Of a stretch of DNA of 64,000 nt, positions 26,665 to 35,529 are shown piece by piece. Both the position numbers and the translations under genes were made by a program. Where the stretch lies: NCBI RefSeq assembly GCF_901212495.1, contig NZ_CAAKNY010000031.1, positions 11,250-75,249 of the forward strand, read 5' to 3'. Positions within the stretch are counted from its first letter, which is position 1, and the number at the start of each line of letters is the position of its first letter. The notes under the pieces are model-generated. The model was not told the origin of the DNA, did no database searches, and worked only from the letters and a program-made list of their open reading frames with translations. This stretch comes from Collinsella aerofaciens (GTDB taxonomy: Bacteria; Actinomycetota; Coriobacteriia; Coriobacteriales; Coriobacteriaceae).

Positions 26665-26794
26665 GAGACGCCCGGGCCAACTCTATGTCGGACCCGGGCG
26701 GGTGATGCAATCTTTACGCAAATGAAAGCAAATGTTCACACGTCAACAATCGACGAACGTTGCTGAGGGCCTGCGGCCGACCGTGGTGATAAGC

Positions 26795-28129
26795 CTAGTC
26801 CTCCATGCCAAGATCGATCGTCGTGCCCTCGAACACCTTGTTGACGGTACGGACGGCGCACATCTTGCCGCACATGGTGCAGGTGCCCTCGGTGGCGGCG
26901 GGGGACTCTTCGTAGCGCTTCTTACCGGTGACCGGGTCGAGAGCGCACTTCCACATGGCATCCCAGTCGAGTTTGCGGCGTGCCCGACCCATCTTGTCGT
27001 CCATGTCGCGGGCGTGCGGCACCTTCTTGGCGATATCGGCGGCGTGCGCGGCAATCTTAGTGGCCATGAGGCCGTCGAGCACATCCTGGGCGTTGGGCAG
27101 GCACAAGTGCTCGGCGGGCGTTACGTAGCACAGGAAGTCGGCGCCGGAGCTCGCGGAGATGGCGCCACCGATGGCGGCGGTGATGTGGTCGTAGCCCACG
27201 CCGATATCGGTCACCAGCGGTCCGAGCACATAGAACGGGGCGTTGTGGCACAGACGCTTCTGCAGTTTCATGTTGGCGGCGATCTCGTCGAGCGCCATGT
27301 GACCTGGGCCCTCGACCATGACCTGGACGCCGGCGGCCCAAGCGCGCTTGCACAGCTTGCCCAGTTCGATCATCTCGGCGGTCTCGGTGGCGTCGTTGGA
27401 GTCGTAGAGGCAGCCCGGGCGGCAGGAGTCGCCGAGCGAAATCGTCACGTCGTACTCGTGGCAAATCTCGAGCACCTCGTCGTAGAACTCGTAGAAGGGG
27501 TTTTCGTTGCCGGTGACCTCCATCCAGCCAAACAGCAGCGAGCCGCCGCGGCTGACGATGTTCATGAGGCGGCCGGTCTCCTTAAAGGTCTTGATGACCG
27601 ACTTGTTGATGCCGCAGTGGATGGTCATAAAGTCCACACCGTCCTCGGCATGCGCGCGCACGACCTCGAGCAGGTCGTCCTTGGTGAGCTTGACCAGCGG
27701 CTTTTCCATGTAACCGATGGCGTCGTACATGGGGACGGTGCCCACCATGAGCGGTGTCTCGTCGATGAGCTGCTGGCGGAACTGGCGCGTCTTGCCCGAG
27801 TTGGAGAGGTCCATGATGGCGTCGGCACCGTAATCCTCGGCGATCTTGACCTTCTTCCATTCCTCGGCGGCATCGGCCTTGTCGCCCGAGATACCAAGAT
27901 TGACGTTGACCTTGGTGGACAGGCCCTCACCGACACCAAAGGCGCGCATGCCCTTTTTGATATGCACGATGTTGGCGGGAATGGCGATGCGGCCGTCGGC
28001 CACGCGCTCGCGGATGTACTCGGGGTCGCGATGCTCGCGCTCGGCGACCTCCTTCATCTGCGGTGTGATCTGCCCGGCGCGGGCGAAGTCGATTTGCGTG
28101 ACGAGCGTGGGCTCGGTCTGTGTGCTCAT
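26795..28129 (-). CDS. thiC: ThiC, HMP-phosphate synthase (radical SAM)
   Basis: A 444-residue radical-SAM enzyme converting aminoimidazole ribotide to HMP-phosphate. Family segments include RVADGRIAIPANIVH, MDLSNSGKTRQFRQ, SLGDSCRPGCLYDS and VEGPGHMALDEIAANM. The iron-sulfur cysteines lie in CTMCGKMCAVR near the C-terminus, with the C-x2-C-x3-C spacing seen in anaerobe-type ThiC rather than the C-x2-C-x4-C of E. coli. ATG 28129 lies directly downstream of a TPP riboswitch that includes its ribosome site. thiD follows on the same strand. Confidence 0.95.
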   Translation of the reverse strand: MSTQTEPTLVTQIDFARAGQITPQMKEVAEREHRDPEYIRERVADGRIAIPANIVHIKKGMRAFGVGEGLSTKVNVNLGISGDKADAAEEWKKVKIAEDYGADAIMDLSNSGKTRQFRQQLIDETPLMVGTVPMYDAIGYMEKPLVKLTKDDLLEVVRAHAEDGVDFMTIHCGINKSVIKTFKETGRLMNIVSRGGSLLFGWMEVTGNENPFYEFYDEVLEICHEYDVTISLGDSCRPGCLYDSNDATETAEMIELGKLCKRAWAAGVQVMVEGPGHMALDEIAANMKLQKRLCHNAPFYVLGPLVTDIGVGYDHITAAIGGAISASSGADFLCYVTPAEHLCLPNAQDVLDGLMATKIAAHAADIAKKVPHARDMDDKMGRARRKLDWDAMWKCALDPVTGKKRYEESPAATEGTCTMCGKMCAVRTVNKVFEGTTIDLGMED

Positions 28130-28136
28130 TGGCACG

Positions 28137-28230
28137 GCTCCCTTCGTTGGCATTACCCATATCAGGTTTGCGGGTCAGGGCGGGCGCGCCCAATCTCAGC
28201 CTGCCGTCCTGTCCTGCAAGCTCCCCGTTT
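28137..28230 (-). promoter_or_regulatory. TPP riboswitch (THI element) controlling thiC
   Basis: Read on the minus strand, the leader has the THI-box landmarks in order: ACGGGGAGC, GGCTGAGATTGGG, ACCCGCAAACCTGAT, ATGGGTAATGCC and AACGAAGGGAG. The last element also contains the thiC Shine-Dalgarno GGGAG, 8 bases before ATG 28129. Control is therefore probably at translation initiation: TPP binding would hide the ribosome site. No separate terminator hairpin is visible between the aptamer and the gene. Confidence 0.93.
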
Positions 28231-28300
28231 ATGTCATGGGCTCAAGTATAGCCTGAATGGGTACGATTGGGCCAACGAGCGTGCCTGTGGGGAGGCGTAC

Positions 28301-28816
28301 ATGGAAGACAAGCATCTATATCGAGAGACGCAACGGGATGTATCGGCCGAGGGTGGCCGTGCACACCATGGGTTGGTCGCGATTGGCTTTGCGGCGCTTG
28401 CCGTGCTGGTGATTGCCTTTTGTATTTGGACGTTTGGCGGTCAAGGCGGCGCTGCTTGGGAGTTCGAGGCTGATGATAGCCTACCGATTATGGCGATGAA
28501 GGTCTCTGGCGGCAACACGGTGGCAGCTCCCGGCGATTATTGGTATCCGTGCGATGAGTTTGTGCAGTTGCAGCTGAGCGGTGGTTCCATTCCTGGTGAA
28601 GAGATCGAGCGCGTGACCTTCGATGCGTCGCTTAAGACGCTGTCGGTCGCGCTCAAAGATCAAGGGGATGTGCCCACGACGATGGATATCGCGCTGACAG
28701 AATGGCGCCTGGAGCCCCCGTCGGGCGTCAAGGTGTCCGAGGTGGAGCATGTCAAGATTACCTATCAGGACGGCTCGACAAATGAAATTGCCAAAGCCGA
28801 CGGCTTGGCGGAATAG
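28301..28816 (+). CDS. Membrane-anchored hypothetical protein, 171 residues
   Basis: I do not recognise this family. It has a polar N-terminus of about 22 residues, one membrane helix (LVAIGFAALAVLVIAFCIWTF) and an extracytoplasmic domain of about 125 residues with alternating beta-like segments (ADDSLPIMAMKVSGGN, GDYWYPCDEFVQLQLSGG). A type II (N-in) topology is expected. GGGGAGG lies 7 bases before ATG 28301. It is divergent from thiC, the two starts being 171 bases apart with the riboswitch between, and convergent with yaaA. Confidence 0.65.
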   Translation: MEDKHLYRETQRDVSAEGGRAHHGLVAIGFAALAVLVIAFCIWTFGGQGGAAWEFEADDSLPIMAMKVSGGNTVAAPGDYWYPCDEFVQLQLSGGSIPGEEIERVTFDASLKTLSVALKDQGDVPTTMDIALTEWRLEPPSGVKVSEVEHVKITYQDGSTNEIAKADGLAE

Positions 28817-28856
28817 ACGCCGTGCCTAGGCAGCACATTCAAAAGTCGCGGTGGCC

Positions 28857-29666
28857 CTACAAGGCCTGTTCGTTCAGGAAGACCATAGTGTTTTTATTTG
28901 AAAGCTCGGGAAAGTGACGATAACCAACGTCGAACGCGGTGAGCCCGCTTACATCCTCGAGCTTGTTTTCTGCCATCCAGCGTACCATGGAGCCGCGCGC
29001 CTTTTTGCTGGCGGTCGAGCGCTGGATGGGCTTGCCGTTGCGGACGCCTTCGCCAAAGAGACATGTGACGACCTTGGCATCGGTGGTGAGGCAGGGCAGA
29101 ACGGCTTTGGCGTATTCCACGCTGGCGAGGTTGACGATCGTGGCGTTGGAGCCTGCCGGAGCGATGGCCCGTGCGAGCTTGTCGCCCCAAAACGCGTAGA
29201 GGTCTCGGGTATCGTCGACGGCAAGCTTCGCGCCCATCTCCAGCCGATACGGTTCAACGGCATGAAAGGGGCGTACGCATCCGTAGAGTCCCGAGAGGAT
29301 CCACAGATGGTCTTGCAGCCATGCGAGCTGCGCGGAATCCATCACCTCGGGCGCCATGCTCTGGTATTGAATGCCGTGGTAGGACATGACGGCGGGGGAG
29401 ATTCGACGCGCGATATCGGGATCGGCGAGGTCGGTATCGCTCAGGACGGGCATAAATTTGTGAAGCGTATCCAGGCACGCTGTAAGCAGCCTGTCGCTCA
29501 CGTTCCAAAGGGTCTGAAGACCTGCCGCGCCATCCTCGTGTTCGATGTCCAGCAGTGCCTGATGGAGCCGGGCCGTCTGATGTGCAAAAGGCGGTATGCC
29601 CCAAACGTCAAAGGCATCTTGAGCTGTCCGCATCTGTTTGGCGGGCGAAATGACGACCTGTAGCAC
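28857..29666 (-). CDS. yaaA: YaaA family peroxide-stress/DNA-binding protein (DUF328)
   Basis: A 269-residue protein matching the YaaA family: the N-terminal ISPAKQMRTAQDAFD, the ILSGLYGCVRPFHAVEPYRLEM segment (quoted in part: LSGLYGCVRPF) and a Lys/Arg-rich C-terminal region with FDVGYRHFPELSNKNTMVF. In E. coli YaaA lowers free intracellular iron and protects DNA during peroxide stress. ATG 29666 has GGGAGGAGAATT before it. A REP-like palindrome follows upstream of the start at 29688. Confidence 0.88.
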   Translation of the reverse strand: MLQVVISPAKQMRTAQDAFDVWGIPPFAHQTARLHQALLDIEHEDGAAGLQTLWNVSDRLLTACLDTLHKFMPVLSDTDLADPDIARRISPAVMSYHGIQYQSMAPEVMDSAQLAWLQDHLWILSGLYGCVRPFHAVEPYRLEMGAKLAVDDTRDLYAFWGDKLARAIAPAGSNATIVNLASVEYAKAVLPCLTTDAKVVTCLFGEGVRNGKPIQRSTASKKARGSMVRWMAENKLEDVSGLTAFDVGYRHFPELSNKNTMVFLNEQAL

Positions 29667-29687
29667 GGAATTCTCCTCCCGCTAAAA

Positions 29688-29756
29688 AAGTTGCGGTGGA
29701 ATGCGGTCTGTTTTGGCCGTGTATGGGCCAGTTTAGTCCGTCTTTCACCGCAAGTT
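29688..29756. repeat. REP-like palindrome, AAGTTGCGGTGAAA family, copy 1 (divergent)
   Basis: AAGTTGCGGTGGAATGCGGT (29688-29707) faces AGTCCGTCTTTCACCGCAAG (29735-29754) across a 27-base centre, with several mismatches in the inner half. The outer GTTGCGGTG/CACCGCAA pairing is shared with the better-preserved copy at 50670-50740 and the partial copy at 63981. It lies between the 5' end of yaaA and the 3' end of the M18 peptidase gene. Confidence 0.75.
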
Positions 29757-29767
29757 ACGAGGGTTGG

Positions 29768-31165
29768 TTAGGCGCGCTCGAGGAAGGCCTTGTAGCCTCG
29801 ATATGCCTCGTAGATGTCGGCCTTGTTGGCGACCTCCCACAGGGCGTGCATGGACAGGACGGCAACGCCGGAGTCGATGACGTTCATGCCGTACTTGGCC
29901 ATGATGTAGGCGATGGTGCCGCCGCCGCCCGCGTTGACGCGACCGAGCTCGCAGGTCTGGAAGTCCACGCCGGCCTCGTCCATGATGTCGCGGACAAGCG
30001 CCATGTACTCGGCATCGGCGTCGTTGGAACCGCCCTTGCCGCGGCTGCCCGTGTACTTGTTAAAGCACAGGCCGCGACCCATGAAGGCGGCGTTCTTGGT
30101 CTCGAACTTGCTGGCGTAGCCCGGGTCGAAGCCGGCGGACACATCGGAGGAAAGCATGCGGCTGCGGGCGAGCGCGCGGCGCAGGGCCAGCGGGCTATCC
30201 TCGCCGGCGAGCGCCATGATCTCGGCGACCGTGTTCTCGAAGAAGCGGCTCGTCATGCCGGTGGCACCCACGGAACCGATCTCCTCCTTGTCGACGATGA
30301 GTGTGATGCTCGTGCGCTCCACGTTGGCGACATTGATCTGGGCGAGCATGGACGGATAGGCGCAGACACGGTCGTCGTGGCCATAGCCCAGAATCATGGA
30401 GCGGTCGAGGCCCATGTCGCGGGCCGGGCCGGCGGGCACGACCTCGATCTCGGCGGAGAGGAAGTCCTCCTCCTCGACGTCATACTGCTCCTTGAGGATA
30501 TCCAGGAACATCTGCTTGACGGGCTCCTTGGGAGCATCCTTGTCGTCCTCGTCGAACTTGACGGGACGGCCGCCCACGATCACGTCGAGGATCTCGGCGT
30601 CGACGGCGTCCTTGGCGGGCTTGGCCATCTGCTCGCTCGAGAGGTGAATCAGCAGGTCGGAGATGGTAAAGACCGGGTCGTCGGCCTTGTCACCGATGTT
30701 GATGTCGACGGTGGCGCCGTCCTTTTTGCAGATGACGCCTACGAGTGCGAGCGGGGAAGCGACCCAGTGGTAGCTCTTGACGCCGCCATAGTAGTGCGTG
30801 TCGAGATAAGCCATGTCGCCGGCCTCGAAGGCGGGGTTCTGCTTAAGGTCCAGGCGCGGCGAGTCCACGTGGGCGCCCAGGATGTTAAAGCCCTGCTCGA
30901 GCGGGGCGGTGCCCAGGTTGACGAGCATAAGGTCCTTGCCGTGATTTGCGGCGTACACCTTGTCGCCGGCCTTGAGCGCGCGGCCCTCGGCGATCACGTT
31001 CTCCAGATTGACGTAGCCCGCCTCCTCGGCCATCTTAATACCGGTCTTGACGCACAGGCGTTCAGTCTTGTTCTCGCTCAAAAACTGCTTATAGCTGCGG
31101 CAAAGCTCCTCGAGCTCCTCGATCTGCTGTGACGTGTACTTTTTCCATGCGCAGGGACGCTCCAT
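29768..31165 (-). CDS. M18 family aminopeptidase (aspartyl aminopeptidase type)
   Basis: A 465-residue zinc metallopeptidase that removes N-terminal residues from peptides in the cytoplasm. Metal ligands and catalytic residues are seen in ILGAHVDSPRLDLK, ILGYGHDDRVCAYPSM, LIVDKEEIGSVGATG and the C-terminal DSGVAVLSMHALWEVANK. Length is normal. The frame is open for almost 200 codons upstream, but ATG 31165 has GAAAGGAGCCTGCGTC directly before it and matches the family N-terminus. It is divergent from polA. Confidence 0.92.
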   Translation of the reverse strand: MERPCAWKKYTSQQIEELEELCRSYKQFLSENKTERLCVKTGIKMAEEAGYVNLENVIAEGRALKAGDKVYAANHGKDLMLVNLGTAPLEQGFNILGAHVDSPRLDLKQNPAFEAGDMAYLDTHYYGGVKSYHWVASPLALVGVICKKDGATVDINIGDKADDPVFTISDLLIHLSSEQMAKPAKDAVDAEILDVIVGGRPVKFDEDDKDAPKEPVKQMFLDILKEQYDVEEEDFLSAEIEVVPAGPARDMGLDRSMILGYGHDDRVCAYPSMLAQINVANVERTSITLIVDKEEIGSVGATGMTSRFFENTVAEIMALAGEDSPLALRRALARSRMLSSDVSAGFDPGYASKFETKNAAFMGRGLCFNKYTGSRGKGGSNDADAEYMALVRDIMDEAGVDFQTCELGRVNAGGGGTIAYIMAKYGMNVIDSGVAVLSMHALWEVANKADIYEAYRGYKAFLERA

Positions 31166-31331
31166 GACGCAGGCTCCTTTCGGATCGATCGTGCTGGTTG
31201 ATGTACCGTGAGCCATCGTATCACGCGCGGGCCCGCGGCGGCAGGGAAGCCTGATGTGCGGTGGCCGTGGGGCGGGGAGCGTGTAAACTGGTGTGAGCAA
31301 ACCGTGCCCAGCCCAAAGCGAGGTAATCAAT

Positions 31332-34082
31332 ATGTCTGACAAGCGCCGTACCTTTGCCGTCCTCGACGGCAACTCGCTCATGCACCGCGCCTTCCACGCC
31401 GTGCCGCCCACCATGAACGCGCCGGACGGTCGTCCCACCAACGCGATCTTTGGCTTTTTGAATATGTTCCTCAAGATGATTGACGCCTTTAATCCCGACG
31501 GCGTTGTTGTGGCGTTTGACAAGGGCAAGCCGCGCGTGCGCATGGAGATGCTGCCACAGTACAAGGCCCAGCGCCCGCCCATGGACCCCGATCTGCACGC
31601 ACAGTTTCCCATGATTAAGGAGCTGCTCGCCGCGCTCAACGTGCCGATTTTGCAGTCCGAGGGCTGGGAGGGCGATGACATCCTGGGCACTCTGGCGCGC
31701 CTGGGCGAGCAGGCCGGCTGTGACATGCTGCTGGTGACCGGCGACCGCGACATGTATCAGCTCGTGACCGAGCATGTCAACGTGGTCTCGACCCGCAAGG
31801 GCCTGTCCGACGTGGCGATTATGACGCCCGAGAGCGTGGACGATCTGTATCACGGCATCACGCCGGCGCTCGTGCCCGACTTTTATGGTCTGAAGGGCGA
31901 TACGTCCGATAACATCCCTGGTGTGCCGGGCATCGGTCCCAAGAAGGCGAGTGCGCTTATTGCACAGTACGGCAGTCTGGACGAGGTCATCGCACACGCC
32001 GACGAAGTAAAGGGCAAGATGGGCGAAAACCTGCGCGCACACATCGATGACGCGCTGCTGAGCCGTAAGGTGGCGACCATCCGCACCGATGCGCCCGTTG
32101 AGCTCGATTTTGAGGCGACGTCCTTCCCGGCGTTTTCTTCCGACGTGGTTTCCGCGGCGCTGGGTACGCTTGGTATCACCGCCATGCAGAACCGTTTTAT
32201 GGCACTGATCGGCGGCGAGGGCGGGGCTGCTGTCGCCTCCCATGTGTTTGAGATGCCTGCGATGGTTCGCGCAGCCGCCGGCGATGCTGACGCGCTTGGT
32301 GCCGTTGCGGCTGAGGTCTCCCACGCGATTGATGCCGGCGAGTGGATCGCCGCCGTGGTGGACGACGACAAGGAAGAGGGCGCGCTCTTTGGACTGACGC
32401 GCACACTGTGGTTGGCGACGTCCAAGGGCCTGTTCGCGCTCGAGGAGGGCGACGGCGGTGTGGCGGCTGAGGTTGAGGGCTTCAACTTCGTCCACGGCGT
32501 GATTGCCGGCGTGCTCGCGCGTCTGTTTATGGAGGGTCGCGTGGCGAGCCCGGATATGAAGGCGCTGTTGCACGAGCTGTCGCCCATCGATTCTTCTGAG
32601 CCCGAGCTCATGGATCCGCTCGCTGCCGATTCCACGCGCATCTTCGATACCGTGGTCGCTGCCTATCTGCTGGATTCCGATCGCTCCGAGTTCGATGAGG
32701 CGTATCTTGCCGATACGTATCTGCAGATGGCGCTGCCTGCGGTGCGCGGCGCAGAGGGTGCTGGTGAGGACGCTCCGGCGCCTGCTGCCCGTACCGCGGC
32801 CCTGACGTTGGCACTTGTGGCGCCGCTGCGCGACCGCATGGCCCGCGAGAACGCCGCCAACGTGTTCGATGGGATTGAGATGCCACTCGTGCCGGTGCTT
32901 GCCAAGATGGAGCGCGCGGGCATGCTTGTAGACCCCGACCGTCTGCATAGTCTGTCCGAGGGCCTGGCGACCCAGATTTCCGAGGTCGAGCGCAGCATTC
33001 GCGATCTGGTGGGTGACGAGACCTTTAACATCGGCAGTCCCATGCAGCTCTCGCATGTGCTGTTTGACGTTATGGGGCTTCCGACCAAGGGTCTCAAAAA
33101 GACCAAGCGCGGCTACTATTCGACCAACGCCAAGGTGCTGAGCGATCTTGCCCGCGACCACGAGATCGTGCGCCTGATCTTGGACTGGCGTGAAAAGTCC
33201 AAGATCAAGTCGACCTATCTGGATACGCTGGGCCCGCTGCGCCGCGGTGACGGTCGCGTGCACACCACGTACAACCAGACCATCACGGCAACGGGGCGTC
33301 TGTCCTCGAGCGACCCGAACCTGCAGAACATCCCGACGCGCTCGGAGCTGGGGCGTACCGTCAAGACGGCGTTCTCGGCGGGCGAGGGCAGCGTCTTTTT
33401 GGCGGTGGACTACTCGCAGATCGAGCTGCGCCTGCTGGCGCATCTCTCGGGTGACGAGCACCTGGTGCGCGCCTTTAACGAGGGCGAGGACTTCCATGCC
33501 GAGACGGCAGCGCGTGTGTTTGGCGTGCCGGTGTCCGAGGTGACGCCCGACCTGCGCAGTCGCGCCAAGGCCGTGAACTTTGGCATCGTGTACGGCCAGC
33601 AGGCCTATGGCCTGTCGCAGTCGCTGCACATCTCGATGGCCGAGGCGCGCGACATGATCGACCGCTACTACGATGCCTATCCGGGCGTGCGCACGTTCCT
33701 CGACAACGTGGTGGCGCGTGCTAAGCAGACGGGCTACGCCGAGACCATGTATGGCCGCCGTCGCCATATTCCCGAGCTCAAGGCCAAAAACCCACAGCTC
33801 CGCGGCTTTGGCGAGCGTACAGCCATGAACCATCCCATGCAGGGCACCGCAGCCGACATCATCAAGATCGCCATGGCCCGCGTAAGTCGCCGCCTGGAAG
33901 AAGAGGGCTTTGCCGCCCACATGATCCTACAGGTTCACGACGAACTGGACTTTGAGTGTCCCGTCGGCGAAGTCGAGCACCTCACCGCCATGGTCCGCGA
34001 CGTCATGGAACACGTCGTAGACCTGCGCGTGCCGTTAATCGCCGAAGCCAGCACGGGCGTGACCTGGGCAGACGCGAAATAG
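31332..34082 (+). CDS. polA: DNA polymerase I
   Basis: A 916-residue family A polymerase. Residues 1-290 are the 5'-3' exonuclease (LDGNSLMHRAFHA, GWEGDDILGTLAR, KGDTSDNIPGVPGIGPKKA). Residues about 310-580 correspond to the 3'-5' exonuclease region, but the FDTET metal motif is replaced by AAVVDDDKEEGALF, so proofreading is probably absent, as in Taq and Bacillus-type Pol I. The polymerase domain is intact: motif A AVDYSQIELR with Asp693, motif B SRAKAVNFGIVYG, motif C QVHDELDF with Asp870. ATG 31332 follows GCGAGGT. It functions in repair and Okazaki-fragment processing. Confidence 0.96.
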   Translation: MSDKRRTFAVLDGNSLMHRAFHAVPPTMNAPDGRPTNAIFGFLNMFLKMIDAFNPDGVVVAFDKGKPRVRMEMLPQYKAQRPPMDPDLHAQFPMIKELLAALNVPILQSEGWEGDDILGTLARLGEQAGCDMLLVTGDRDMYQLVTEHVNVVSTRKGLSDVAIMTPESVDDLYHGITPALVPDFYGLKGDTSDNIPGVPGIGPKKASALIAQYGSLDEVIAHADEVKGKMGENLRAHIDDALLSRKVATIRTDAPVELDFEATSFPAFSSDVVSAALGTLGITAMQNRFMALIGGEGGAAVASHVFEMPAMVRAAAGDADALGAVAAEVSHAIDAGEWIAAVVDDDKEEGALFGLTRTLWLATSKGLFALEEGDGGVAAEVEGFNFVHGVIAGVLARLFMEGRVASPDMKALLHELSPIDSSEPELMDPLAADSTRIFDTVVAAYLLDSDRSEFDEAYLADTYLQMALPAVRGAEGAGEDAPAPAARTAALTLALVAPLRDRMARENAANVFDGIEMPLVPVLAKMERAGMLVDPDRLHSLSEGLATQISEVERSIRDLVGDETFNIGSPMQLSHVLFDVMGLPTKGLKKTKRGYYSTNAKVLSDLARDHEIVRLILDWREKSKIKSTYLDTLGPLRRGDGRVHTTYNQTITATGRLSSSDPNLQNIPTRSELGRTVKTAFSAGEGSVFLAVDYSQIELRLLAHLSGDEHLVRAFNEGEDFHAETAARVFGVPVSEVTPDLRSRAKAVNFGIVYGQQAYGLSQSLHISMAEARDMIDRYYDAYPGVRTFLDNVVARAKQTGYAETMYGRRRHIPELKAKNPQLRGFGERTAMNHPMQGTAADIIKIAMARVSRRLEEEGFAAHMILQVHDELDFECPVGEVEHLTAMVRDVMEHVVDLRVPLIAEASTGVTWADAK

Positions 34083-34116
34083 GAAAGCAACCACAGTTCC
34101 AAAGTAACCAAAAACA

Positions 34117-34153
34117 GAAGGACGCCCCTCATCAACAAGGAGCGTCCTTCGTT
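34117..34153 (+). terminator. Terminator after polA
   Basis: GAAGGACGC (34117-34125) pairs with GCGTCCTTC (34142-34150), followed by GTTCAATT. The T-run is weak, but the stem is strong. Confidence 0.65.
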
Positions 34154-34217
34154 CAATTAAATTCAGCCAAAGTATCTAGGCGCCAAGACGCCATCCAGAC
34201 GGCAAGCAAGTCAACGT

Positions 34218-34345
34218 CGCCATGCCCGGGGCCGGCCGTTTGATTTTTGTAGATTCCGCACGAGCCGAAGAGCACTTAATGTGCTCTTCGAGCGAGCCCA
34301 GGACCTGACCGAGCAAAAATCAAACGGCCGGCCCCGGGCATGGCG
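34218..34345. repeat. Long nested inverted repeat (GGCCGGCC-type hairpin), copy B
   Basis: Outer arms of 32 bases match perfectly (34218-34249 and 34314-34345), with core CCCGGGGCCGGCCGTTTGAT. The 64-base centre holds a second perfect hairpin, CGAAGAGCAC/GTGCTCTTCG (34266-34290). The element fills the gap between the convergent polA and HAD genes, ending 6 bases from the HAD stop. It shares the GGGCCGGCC...GTTTG core and the nearby TCAGCCAAAGT (34163-34173) with copy A at 19485. Confidence 0.88.
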
Positions 34346-34351
34346 GCGAGT

Positions 34352-35179
34352 TTAACGAGCCGCCAAGATGGCGTCGATGAGTGTCAGTACGCCCCCGTCG
34401 TTGTTGCTCGGAATGCGCCACTTAGCATGCGCGTTCATATGCTCCTCGGCATTGTCCACGATAAAGCTATGCCCGACGCGCTCAAGCATGGGAATATCGT
34501 TGTAGGTGTCACCCACGGCGGCGGCATCGGCGATATCAATGCCGAGCTGCTCGCACAGGTGCGCGACGCCGGCGCCCTTGTCGACGCCCAGGTTCATAAA
34601 GTCGATCCACTCGCGCCCGGCGTTGGTGACGTAGAGCTTGTCCGAGAACTCGGGGCTATAGGTCTCGCGGAATGCGGGCTCGGCGTCATAGGCGGGGAAG
34701 AAGATCGAGATCTTGTTGGACGCGATATCAATGCCCTCAAAGCTGTCGACGTAGTTGATCGTGTTGTAGTACACGCTGATCTCGTCGTGGTATTGATGGT
34801 CGCGGGCAAGCACGTAGAACTCGTCGAAGCAGCACAGGACGGGGACCGCGCGAGAATCCTCCGAGGCGCGGCTCAAGACCTGCTGATACAGCGCCACATC
34901 GATGTTGCTCTTATAGATATAGTTGCCGCGATAGATGACGCAGGCTCCGTTGTCGGGACAAAAAGCAAGGCGGTTCTTAAAGCTCTCGAACATTTCCTCG
35001 AGTCTGGGGGCGGGACGTCCACTGGCGGGGCAGAACACGATGCCGGCGTCGGCGAGCTTGTCCAGGCGCTCGTCAAGACCCTGGGGCAACACGCGCTCGT
35101 CGGTGAGCAGCGTCTTGTCCATGTCGACGGCGATGAGTTTAATCTTGCCGATGTTAGCGTCTGATTCGTAAGTCTGCAT
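34352..35179 (-). CDS. Cof-type HAD-IIB family phosphatase
   Basis: A 275-residue HAD hydrolase with a C2B cap. Motif I is IAVDMDKTLLTDE, motif II is FCPASGRP, the lysine comes before the VAHLCEQLGI segment, and motif IV is AAVGDTYNDIPML. Such proteins dephosphorylate sugar phosphates, FMN, PLP or other small metabolites; the substrate cannot be predicted here. It is convergent with polA. Its upstream region leads into the argG leader on the other strand. Confidence 0.88.
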   Translation of the reverse strand: MQTYESDANIGKIKLIAVDMDKTLLTDERVLPQGLDERLDKLADAGIVFCPASGRPAPRLEEMFESFKNRLAFCPDNGACVIYRGNYIYKSNIDVALYQQVLSRASEDSRAVPVLCCFDEFYVLARDHQYHDEISVYYNTINYVDSFEGIDIASNKISIFFPAYDAEPAFRETYSPEFSDKLYVTNAGREWIDFMNLGVDKGAGVAHLCEQLGIDIADAAAVGDTYNDIPMLERVGHSFIVDNAEEHMNAHAKWRIPSNNDGGVLTLIDAILAAR

Positions 35180-35323
35180 AAAATGCGCCTTTCCGTTTCC
35201 AGATTGTTTCGGGCGTAATGACCCTCTGCCATGTAATCGAGCGTATTTTCGCAGGAATGGTGCGTATTTGCACAGTAATTCACAAACTAATGAAAAAACT
35301 TTTCAGAAATTTGAATTTGTCGC

Positions 35324-35351
35324 TTGTACAGCGAGCACTTTATCGTAATAT
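35324..35351 (+). promoter_or_regulatory. Promoter for the argG leader transcript
   Basis: TTGTAC (35324-35329) and TAATAT (35346-35351) are separated by 16 bases. This is the best sigma-70 match in the gap and would start transcription about 35358, giving a leader of about 375 bases before argG. Confidence 0.6.
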
Positions 35352-35454
35352 AGCGAACATCGAAAACGGAGATGGCGAAAGAACCGCTTACCGAAGAAAA
35401 GGTACCGTTTGCGATATTCGAATTGCGCCCGGCGATACGTGAAAGGAGAGGCAG

Positions 35455-35529
35455 ATGCAGTTCGTACAGATCATCACCACTGCAGACAATGCCATCCGAC
35501 GTCAGCGCGCAATATCCCGACGACGATAA
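35455..35529 (+). CDS. Arginine-rich leader peptide upstream of argG
   Basis: A 24-codon ORF starting with ATG 35455 and preceded by a very strong AAAGGAG at 35442-35448. The peptide begins MQFVQIITTADN and ends RRQRAISRRR followed by TAA. Six of the last ten residues are arginine, three of them as consecutive CGA codons directly before the stop. A ribosome short of charged tRNA-Arg, or stalled by free arginine, would pause on sequence that can pair with downstream RNA. It stands alone before an arginine biosynthesis gene. It is not homologous to anything I can name; the leader role is inferred. Confidence 0.65.
   Translation: MQFVQIITTADNAIRRQRAISRRR

Noticed and set aside
31221..33920. Very long open frame antisense to polA (about 900 codons), and similar long antisense frames over the MetY-like gene (46858-48924) and murD (998-2272)
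   Set aside because: High GC with G/C-rich third positions leaves antisense frames open; the plus-strand proteins carry clear family motifs and the antisense ones do not.
35218..35442. A 74-codon plus-strand frame in the argG upstream gap
   Set aside because: It spans the probable promoter, has no Shine-Dalgarno and shows no protein-like composition.
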